Assembly (NCBI RefSeq): GCF_035515275.1 | Contig: NZ_DATJBQ010000159.1 | Coordinates: 1-11,693, forward strand | Reading direction: 5' to 3' | From: Pusillimonas sp035515275 | GTDB taxonomy: Bacteria > Pseudomonadota > Gammaproteobacteria > Burkholderiales > Burkholderiaceae_B | Length of the DNA: 11,693 nucleotides | Part shown: piece after piece, positions 7,652 to 11,693 of the stretch | Numbering within the stretch: the first letter of the stretch is position 1 | Layout: each line of letters starts with the position of its first letter | Program-made: the position numbers and the translations under genes | The notes under the pieces: generated by a model | What the model was told of the DNA's origin: nothing | The model's input: the letters and a program-made list of their open reading frames with translations, nothing else | Databases searched by the model: none

Positions 7652-8773
7652 TTAAATTTCCCCCCAGACCTCTTGCGCAGTTTCAATAACCAGGCGCAGC
7701 TTATTGCGCTGGTCTTCTACGGCAATATTGTTGCCGTGCACGGTGCTTGAAAACCCGCACTGCGGCGACAGCGCCAGTTGCTCCAGCGGCACGTACTTGG
7801 CCGCTTCGTCGATGCGGCGTTTCAGGTCGTCTTTTGATTCCATGGTGCCGAACTTGGTGGTTACCAGCCCCAGCACCACCAACTTGCCTTTGGGCAAAAA
7901 ACGCAAGGGGCGGAAGTCGCCACTGCGTTCGTCATCGTACTCAAGAAAATAGGTGTCGACGTGCATTTCAGACAGCAATGCCTCGGCCACCGGCTCGTAG
8001 TTACCAGACGCCGCGTGCGTACTTTTGAAGTTGCCCCGACAAAGGTGGATGCCCAGTGTCATGCCTTCGGGCCGCTGTGCCACGACACGATTGATAAAAC
8101 TTGCATAGCGATGCGGCAACTCGTTGGGGTCGTCGCCCCGGTTGCGGGCGGCCTCGCGCATGTTCTCGTCGCACAGATAAGCCAGGTTGGTATCGTCCAT
8201 CTGTACATATGTGCATCCTGCGTCGGCCAAAGAGCGCAACTCGTCACCGTATGCATTGGCCACATCCTGGTAAAAATCAGGATCCAGTTCAGGGTAATGC
8301 TGTTTGCTGATGCCACCGCGCCCACCCCGAAAATGCAGCATGGTGGGCGAGGGAATACACACCTTGGGCGTATGCCCGGCGGATACCTGCGACTTCAAAT
8401 ACTGAAAATCGGCCTTTTGAATATCTTTGACATGACGCACCTTGTCAACCACTCGTATGGTGGGTGGTGCCAGCTCCATCGTGCCGTCGGGCTTTTCGAA
8501 TGCAAACGGCTCGTCGCTTTGCACACCGCCAATCTGCTTGAGAAAATCCACGTGGAAAAACGTGCGGCGAAACTCGCCGTCGGTAATGGTCTTTAGCCCA
8601 ACGTCTTCCTGAAACTTGACGATCTCGGAAATGGCCTTATCTTCGACCTCGCGCAGTTGCTCGGCGCTGATCTCTTTATTGGCAAATTGCGCGCGGGCAT
8701 CCAGCAGATACTTCGGACGCAAGAAACTACCGACGTGGTCGGCACGAAAAACTTGGGGGGTAGTTTGAGTCAT
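7652..8773 (-). CDS. Core MetE-like cobalamin-independent methionine synthase family protein (YxjG/YxjH type)
   Basis: A 373-residue protein corresponding to the catalytic barrel of MetE without the large N-terminal domain. It belongs to the group usually annotated 5-methyltetrahydropteroyltriglutamate--homocysteine S-methyltransferase, like B. subtilis YxjG/YxjH. Counting from the ATG at 8773, the zinc set of MetE is present: His243 and Cys245 (IHLCRGN), Glu278 (FLEYDDE) and Cys339 (SPQCGF). The N-terminal RADHVGSFLRP and the central YVQMDDTNLAYL are typical. The frame extends to a GTG at 8845, but 8773 fits the family start; its ribosome site is weak. The methyl donor is uncertain: short MetE proteins may use other methyl donors than methyl-tetrahydrofolate polyglutamate, and the superfamily includes other thiol alkyltransferases. 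alkB follows 27 bp later. A hairpin-rich leader lies upstream. Confidence 0.92.
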   Translation of the reverse strand: MTQTTPQVFRADHVGSFLRPKYLLDARAQFANKEISAEQLREVEDKAISEIVKFQEDVGLKTITDGEFRRTFFHVDFLKQIGGVQSDEPFAFEKPDGTMELAPPTIRVVDKVRHVKDIQKADFQYLKSQVSAGHTPKVCIPSPTMLHFRGGRGGISKQHYPELDPDFYQDVANAYGDELRSLADAGCTYVQMDDTNLAYLCDENMREAARNRGDDPNELPHRYASFINRVVAQRPEGMTLGIHLCRGNFKSTHAASGNYEPVAEALLSEMHVDTYFLEYDDERSGDFRPLRFLPKGKLVVLGLVTTKFGTMESKDDLKRRIDEAAKYVPLEQLALSPQCGFSSTVHGNNIAVEDQRNKLRLVIETAQEVWGEI

Positions 8774-8800
8774 GGTTGGTATCCGAAAAATAGGTTGGAA

Positions 8801-8846
8801 AGTGGCCGCTCCAAGCGGCGAAACACGCCGGCACAGCGCAACCACT
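8801..8846 (-). promoter_or_regulatory. Structured leader of the MetE-like gene
   Basis: On the minus strand, an outer stem AGTGG (8846-8842) / CCACT (8805-8801) encloses two hairpins. One is CGGCG-TGTTT-CGCCG (8830-8816) and the other CCGCT-TGG-AGCGG (8818-8806). The two share three bases, so they are mutually exclusive as full stems. The element ends 28 bp before the start codon. It does not show the conserved core of the SAH riboswitch that I know from related methionine genes. A regulatory role is inference. Confidence 0.35.
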
Positions 8847-8919
8847 GCGTATTACTGGACAAACTACTGCAGTCGAACAACCCAAACCATTCTAATGTAG
8901 AAGCCCGGCCCAAGCGCGC

Positions 8920-8949
8920 TTGCGCGGGCCAGGAAATATATGCTATAGT
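8920..8949 (+). promoter_or_regulatory. Promoter of tRNA-Asn
   Basis: A -35-like TTGCGC (8920-8925), an 18-bp spacer and a -10 TATAGT (8944-8949) preceded by TGC (extended -10) end 13 bp before the tRNA 5' end. The -35 hexamer lies inside a GC-rich dyad (GGCCC 8907-8911 / GGGCC 8926-8930, with the palindrome AAGCGCGCTT at 8912-8921). Confidence 0.65.
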
Positions 8950-8962
8950 TTCGCTTCTTTGA

Positions 8963-9038
8963 TCCCCGATAGCTCAGTCGGTAGAGCGACGGACTGTTAA
9001 TCCGCAGGTCACAGGTTCGAGCCCTGTTCGGGGAGCCA
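8963..9038 (+). tRNA. tRNA-Asn (anticodon GTT)
   Basis: A complete 76-nt cloverleaf. The acceptor stem TCCCCGA (8963-8969) pairs with TCGGGGA (9028-9034). The D arm is GCTC-AGTCGGTA-GAGC, the anticodon loop is CTGTTAA with GTT, and the T arm is ACAGG-TTCGAGC-CCTGT. A G discriminator and an encoded CCA end the gene at 9038. The sequence is close to other proteobacterial tRNA-Asn genes. Its 3' end is a common attachment site for integrative elements, which fits the integrase remnant 2 kb downstream. Confidence 0.97.
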
Positions 9039-9046
9039 AGTATTTC

Positions 9047-9082
9047 AAGGGCTTACGTGAAAACGTAGGCCCTTTCTCTTTA
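9047..9082 (+). terminator. Rho-independent terminator of tRNA-Asn
   Basis: A 12-bp stem, AAGGGCTTACGT (9047-9058) with ACGTAGGCCCTT (9063-9074) including one G-U pair, is closed by a GAAA tetraloop and followed by TCTCTTT. It starts eight bases after the CCA end. Confidence 0.92.
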
Positions 9083-9131
9083 TGCGTTTTAGACGGAATA
9101 TTAGACGCTGCCCAATATCCAGTACTTTTAG

Positions 9132-9155
9132 GCCCGCCACCGAGCGGGCTTTTTT
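9132..9155 (+). terminator. Second rho-independent terminator downstream of tRNA-Asn
   Basis: A 6-bp GC stem GCCCGC (9132-9137) / GCGGGC (9144-9149) with a 6-nt loop is followed directly by six T. The tRNA transcript already ends at about 9082 and no gene lies between, so this terminator has no evident owner. It may be what remains of a gene lost at the island boundary. Confidence 0.85.
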
Positions 9156-9165
9156 GCGCTTGAAT

Positions 9166-9185
9166 AACTGTACATAAACGCAGCA
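9166..9185. promoter_or_regulatory. Possible LexA (SOS) box
   Basis: CTGT-ACATAAAC-GCAG at 9168-9183 matches seven of the eight fixed bases of the CTGT-N8-ACAG LexA consensus. It lies directly upstream of the small ORF and the SRAP gene, a family linked to the SOS response. Several seven-of-eight matches are expected by chance in a window this long, so position is the main support. Confidence 0.3.
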
Positions 9186-9193
9186 CAAGCATC

Positions 9194-9415
9194 ATGATCG
9201 ACCTGAGCAACAACGGCATTCTTGGCTCGGTAGATGGGCCCTACATTGCAGCCGCCACCGCGAAGTTACCGCACGCTGCAACAGCCCCGGATACCATCCA
9301 CGAAATTGAGATAGACGCCGGGCGCATCCGGCCATTTGCGCGCCGGCAGCAAGCCAGGCACCATAAACACTCTCACTGGTATTGGTCGGCGTTCCGCGCA
9401 GAGCCTGCCGAGTGA
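9194..9415 (+). CDS. Small hypothetical protein upstream of SRAP
   Basis: A 73-residue reading frame, MIDLSNNGILGSVDG... ending HWYWSAFRAEPAE. I do not recognise its family. It has a mixed composition, an acidic middle (EIEIDAG, about 37-43) and a histidine/arginine/aromatic-rich tail. There is no clear ribosome site before the ATG, so translation is uncertain. The stop lies 30 bp before the SRAP start and no terminator intervenes, so the two could share a transcript. Its last codons (GAG CCT GCC GAG TGA) fall in a 17-bp sequence repeated at 10452. It could be a real small gene or a gene remnant. Confidence 0.45.
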   Translation: MIDLSNNGILGSVDGPYIAAATAKLPHAATAPDTIHEIEIDAGRIRPFARRQQARHHKHSHWYWSAFRAEPAE

Positions 9416-9417
9416 GC
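9401..9417. repeat. 17-bp direct repeat, copy 1
   Basis: GAGCCTGCCGAGTGAGC occurs here and again, exactly, at 10452-10468. The 11-bp core GCCGARTGAGC occurs a third time with one change at 9425-9435, just before the SRAP ribosome site. A chance 17-bp match in a window of this size is unlikely. Confidence 0.8.
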
Positions 9418-9445
9418 TAACATCGCCGAATGAGCGGAGGCGATC

Positions 9446-10126
9446 ATGTGCGGACGAATCAGGCAGGCCCGGGATCCAGCGGATTACATGGAAACGCTAC
9501 GCTCGAACGTGAGCGGCATTCTGGACGTCGAGCCGGGCCTGAAGTACAACGTGCCGCCCGGCACCAGGCCGATGGTGTTTCACCGGTTGGGTGACGGCGG
9601 CGACCATGTCGATCGTTTGTTCTGGGGATATAAGCCGCCCTGGTATAAGCGGGGGCCGGCAAGTAATGCGCGCCTCGATACTGTGCTAAAAGGATCACCG
9701 TTCTGGAAGCCACTGCTTACGCGGCGAATCCTCGTGCTGGCTGATGGCTGGTACGAATGGACGGGGGAGAAAGGCGGCAAGCAGCCGTGGTACATCAACC
9801 CGAAAGATGGCGGGCCGATCTTGATGGCAGGACTGACGGCTTGGCAGCCAGGTCGGGAAGTGCTGGCCGAGACAGGCTTTGCGATTGTGACGGACGATGC
9901 TGCAGGTGGAATGATCGACATTCATGACCGGCGACCAATTTGCTTAATGCCAGACAATGCTAGGGCGTGGATTGATCCGGAACTGCCGGTTGAGGAAGCG
10001 TCAGAGTTGTTGTCAACGCCGCGGCCCGAATCGGCTTTCCAATGGTGGCCGGTTACGCGGAAGATGGGGAATAGTCGATATCAATTACCTGATGCAAGTG
10101 TGCCAATCCAATTGCCATATGGCTAA
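9446..10126 (+). CDS. SRAP-domain protein (SOS response-associated peptidase, YedK/HMCES family)
   Basis: A 226-residue single-domain SRAP protein, close in length to E. coli YedK (about 222). The family forms a covalent thiazolidine crosslink between its N-terminal cysteine and abasic sites in single-stranded DNA, shielding them from cleavage. All key residues are visible: Cys2 (MCGR), which becomes N-terminal after Met removal, Asn35 (YNVPPG), Asn74 and Arg76 (SNARLDTV), Glu104 (WYEW) and His160 (IHDRRPI). GGAGG five bases before the ATG fixes the start. A small ORF lies upstream and a short possible winged-helix gene starts 39 bp downstream. The position next to an integrase remnant suggests it is an accessory copy, as is common on phages and plasmids. 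A LexA-like box upstream of the pair is a possible control site. Confidence 0.95.
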   Translation: MCGRIRQARDPADYMETLRSNVSGILDVEPGLKYNVPPGTRPMVFHRLGDGGDHVDRLFWGYKPPWYKRGPASNARLDTVLKGSPFWKPLLTRRILVLADGWYEWTGEKGGKQPWYINPKDGGPILMAGLTAWQPGREVLAETGFAIVTDDAAGGMIDIHDRRPICLMPDNARAWIDPELPVEEASELLSTPRPESAFQWWPVTRKMGNSRYQLPDASVPIQLPYG

Positions 10127-10165
10127 AATGGGGGTACTTCGGACGTCAATGCCAATGGAGCAGCT

Positions 10166-10438
10166 ATGGTTACTAAGACTATACCGTCGGACCACGAGCG
10201 CGATACTCCAAGCCTAGGAAAGGAGCTTCTACGAACCTTTCCTTACTTGAACGCGACCATTTCCGAGGCCGATCTGTTTGCCAAGCATGTTGAACTTGAG
10301 GCCACCGAAGCCGACGTTGTTGAAGCGATTCAGTGGTGCAGGGATCAGCAGCTCGTCGAGTCAGCTGACGAACGCGGACGCATAAGACTGACGTCGCAAG
10401 GACGCAAGGTCTGGCGCGAAGCCAACGGAGGTACTTAA
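10166..10438 (+). CDS. Small hypothetical protein, possible winged-helix fold
   Basis: A 90-residue protein with a convincing ribosome site (GGAG, five bases before ATG). I do not recognise a named family. Residues about 33-85 read as helix (ISEADLFAKHVELE), helix (EADVVEAIQWCRDQQLVES) and a turn leading to IRLTSQGRKVWRE. The last resembles the wing and final strand ('rLTs.Gr...') of winged-helix proteins. DNA binding is therefore possible but inferred from pattern only. It follows the SRAP gene by 39 bp on the same strand and probably shares its transcript. A 17-bp repeat starts 14 bp after its stop. Confidence 0.7.
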   Translation: MVTKTIPSDHERDTPSLGKELLRTFPYLNATISEADLFAKHVELEATEADVVEAIQWCRDQQLVESADERGRIRLTSQGRKVWREANGGT

Positions 10439-10568
10439 GCCACCCGCCACCGAGCCTGCCGAGTGAGCAAGCCTTGGACGTGCTGTCGCACAAAACCTAC
10501 GCCGTCTATCCTATTCCTTCCGGCCCGCGCTACGCGTAAGGTCTGACATAAAGCCCAACGGAGGGGGA
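10439..10568. other. Intergenic stretch with repeat copy and an open protein-like tail
   Basis: This 130-bp space holds the second copy of the 17-bp repeat. Frame 1 after it reads LDVLSHKTYAVYPIPSGPRYA to a stop at 10537-10539, which looks like the C-terminal end of a protein. It has no usable ATG and is preceded by an in-frame stop within the winged-helix gene. It may be a gene remnant. No terminator was seen. Confidence 0.4.
10452..10468. repeat. 17-bp direct repeat, copy 2
   Basis: Exact copy of GAGCCTGCCGAGTGAGC at 9401-9417, 1051 bp away, so the two copies bracket the SRAP and winged-helix genes. The 13 bases CCCGCCACCGAGC (10443-10455) that run into it also occur at 9133-9145 within the second terminator. 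Confidence 0.8.
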
Positions 10569-10796
10569 ATGGGGAATCAAAAGGCCACTATTTGCGCGTC
10601 CTGCGCCGAACTTGCTGCTTTACCTGGACAAGTCAGCCCGCACAAATACATGCTGGTTGAAGGTCAGCGAACGAGCAACGTCGACAGCAGCTGTGAGACC
10701 ACTTATCGGTGCTTAGAGTGCGATACGGTTTGGATCAGGCACACCGACAAATGGCGATGCCAGGGCGGATTCCAATTGATGCCCAACGTAAGCTAA
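10569..10796 (+). CDS. Small zinc-ribbon-like hypothetical protein
   Basis: A 75-residue protein with two CxxC knuckles, Cys9-Cys12 (CASC) and Cys48-Cys51 (CLEC), spaced as in a zinc ribbon. Further cysteines are at 42 and 64. The segment YRCLECDTVWIRHTDKWRC resembles the second knuckle of many small zinc-ribbon proteins. A very strong GGAGG ribosome site precedes the ATG by four bases, which supports real expression. I do not recognise the family and no catalytic domain is present. Zinc binding is inferred from the cysteine pattern. It stands alone between gene-poor stretches in the accessory region. Confidence 0.7.
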   Translation: MGNQKATICASCAELAALPGQVSPHKYMLVEGQRTSNVDSSCETTYRCLECDTVWIRHTDKWRCQGGFQLMPNVS

Positions 10797-11117
10797 TGGC
10801 TACGCCGACCGCACACCCGCGCCTACGTCTCCGCCTCGGTCTCGATCCAGCGCAGTGGCCTTGTCGTGAAGCGTCACGACCATCTGGTGTGTAAAGCGGA
10901 AATCCCACAAGAGGAAAATCGAAGGTCGTGACGGCACGATAAGCGCATCAAAAGCAGCCGGAGCCGGCACATGCGCTTCCTCATATTTTTCAACAGGGCT
11001 TACCCTCTTATCGACGTTATGCTTCGCGTGTTGGAAATATGGCTGCACATATCGGAACGATGACTGCAGCCGATCCCTTGGGCCCTCGCAAGCCAACCCT
11101 GCTATTCTGGGCCGGTT
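10797..11117. other. Gene-poor stretch with inverted repeats
   Basis: No convincing gene was found in about 320 bp. A minus-strand frame across it starts only at a TTG and shows no family resemblance. The stretch contains a hairpin GTCGTGA-AGCG-TCACGAC (10863-10880), a 10-bp inverted repeat CGTCACGACC (10872-10881) / GGTCGTGACG (10924-10933), and a nested dyad at 10941-10978. It probably includes the junction that removed the start of the integrase. Confidence 0.5.
10941..10990 (+). repeat. Nested inverted repeat followed by a T-rich run
   Basis: An outer stem AAGCGCAT (10941-10948) / ATGCGCTT (10971-10978) encloses an inner stem GCCGG-AG-CCGGC (10957-10968). About seven bases later comes ATATTTTT. 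It could act as a terminator for the zinc-ribbon gene or be another structured element; the distance from stem to T-run is long for a classic terminator. Confidence 0.45.
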
Positions 11118-11657
11118 AGCTCCCGCACCGATGCCCTACGCAAAAACGCAATCGAGCTAAAGGTTTTCTTCGGGAAGTTGCCGTCAGAATCAATAACGCC
11201 AGCAGCCGTGCAAACCTATTTGGAGGAAGACCAGCGTGCCGGGCGAGATACCAGGGCGAACCGTGAGCGCGCGTGCTTGTCGTCCTGTCTGTCATGGCTG
11301 ATACGCACCGGGCAAACAACCTTGCCGGTGAACCCGTGCATGCGGGCCAGCGGCGTGAGGCGAAACACCGAAGGCGCGCGGGATCGCTACGTCACTGATG
11401 CGGAATACCAAGCCGTTTATGATGCCGCCCAGAAGCCAGTGCGCCTGATGATGGAGCTGACGTATCGGACTTTGCAGCGCCCGGAGAGCGACATTATCGG
11501 TTGGACGCCTGCGAATGTGCGCGCCAAAGGCCAGGGCAAAGTGTTGCGGATTGAACAGAACAAAACCGATAGGATTTTAGAGATCCAGCTCGATGGCGAG
11601 TTGCTGCTCCTGGTTGTCGGCAAGTGTGAAATGCTGTCGCACGATGTCGCCCCATGA
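11118..11657 (+). pseudogene. Tyrosine recombinase/integrase remnant, truncated at both ends
   Basis: The frame shows phage-type tyrosine recombinase sequence: RTDALRKNAIELKVFFGKLP...ITPAAVQTYL (core-binding domain), then NRERACLSSCLSWL, NPCMRASGV, RDRYVTDAEYQAVYDAA and LTYRTLQRPESDIIGW. The last contains the first catalytic arginine (codon 11478-11480), and the beta-hairpin lysine follows in EQNKT (codon 11562-11564). Homology starts upstream of any possible ATG; the frame is closed by a stop at 11061-11063, and the only start codon near is a TTG at 11178 inside the domain. It ends near 11604, before the HxxR and tyrosine motifs, and runs into unrelated sequence to a stop at 11657. Integrases are usually 350-450 residues, so this piece cannot be active. 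It probably came from the element that used tRNA-Asn as its target. Confidence 0.82.
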
Positions 11658-11693
11658 CGGCTAAGTATTTGAAATAATGGAAGTTCTGATTTA
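11605..11693. other. Non-integrase sequence after the break, possible insertion-sequence end
   Basis: Integrase similarity stops near 11604. The remainder contains TGTCG three times (11615, 11635 and 11645) and no recognisable gene before the window ends. Repeated short motifs near a gene break are typical of the end of an insertion sequence, for example of the IS21 or IS481 type. I cannot name one from this length. Confidence 0.25.

Noticed and set aside
7961..8596. Plus-strand frame of 211 residues opposite the MetE-like gene
   Set aside because: It is a shadow of a well-supported gene on the other strand and has no recognisable motif.
8774..8846. GTG start at 8845 for the MetE-like gene
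   Set aside because: The extra 24 residues do not fit the family N terminus, whereas the ATG at 8773 leads directly into RADHVGSFLRP.
10800..11096. Minus-strand frame of 98 residues before the integrase remnant
   Set aside because: It starts only at a TTG without a clear ribosome site, and it crosses several inverted repeats. It also shows no family resemblance; kept only as a gene-poor stretch.
11658..11671. Match between the sequence after the integrase remnant (GCTAAGTATTTGAA) and the sequence just after the tRNA (GCCAAGTATTTCAA), considered as an att repeat
   Set aside because: Twelve of fourteen bases agree, but the match does not extend into the tRNA 3' end proper, as a tRNA-based att repeat should. 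Only eight bases match without a break.
1..11693. CRISPR array
   Set aside because: No regularly spaced identical repeats of 20-40 bp with unique spacers were seen on either strand.

Overview
The window looks like a chromosomal segment of a betaproteobacterium, most likely of the family Alcaligenaceae (Bordetella / Pusillimonas type). This rests on the mixture of genes, the moderately high GC content and the close similarity of several products to families common in that group. The species cannot be read from the sequence.

Left part (1-4580, minus strand). A large pertactin/AIDA-type autotransporter (type Va secretion) starts at 3282, stays open for 1094 codons and leaves the window at base 1 inside its beta-barrel. 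Upstream of it, on the same strand, are a fused double 4-oxalocrotonate tautomerase with its own rho-independent terminator and a YiiM-like MOSC protein. An AT-rich divergent promoter region (4581-4713) separates these from the plus-strand genes.

Middle (4714-8773). A YddA/BacA-type ABC exporter half-transporter (membrane domain fused to ATPase) is followed by a small SirB2-family membrane protein. SirB2 converges on an AlkB oxidative DNA demethylase, and the two stop codons together form the palindrome TGATCA with no intergenic base. alkB lies 27 bp downstream of a core MetE-like (YxjG/YxjH type) methionine synthase gene, so the two are probably co-transcribed. The MetE-like gene has a hairpin-rich leader.

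Right part (8963-11693). A complete tRNA-Asn(GTT) with a good promoter and terminator is followed by a second, apparently ownerless terminator and then an accessory-looking region. It holds a small unknown ORF, a SRAP (YedK/HMCES) abasic-site crosslinking protein, a small possible winged-helix protein, a small CxxC...CxxC zinc-ribbon-like protein, a gene-poor stretch with inverted repeats, and a tyrosine recombinase remnant lacking both ends. A 17-bp direct repeat brackets the SRAP and winged-helix genes, and a LexA-like box lies just before the small ORF. tRNA-Asn followed by an integrase remnant suggests the edge of a decayed genomic island, but no clear att repeat is present in the window.

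In function, the conserved part combines surface/secretion genes, small metabolic enzymes and an unusually close set of nucleic-acid-protection genes (YiiM-like, AlkB, SRAP). The most novel material is in the tRNA-linked accessory segment.
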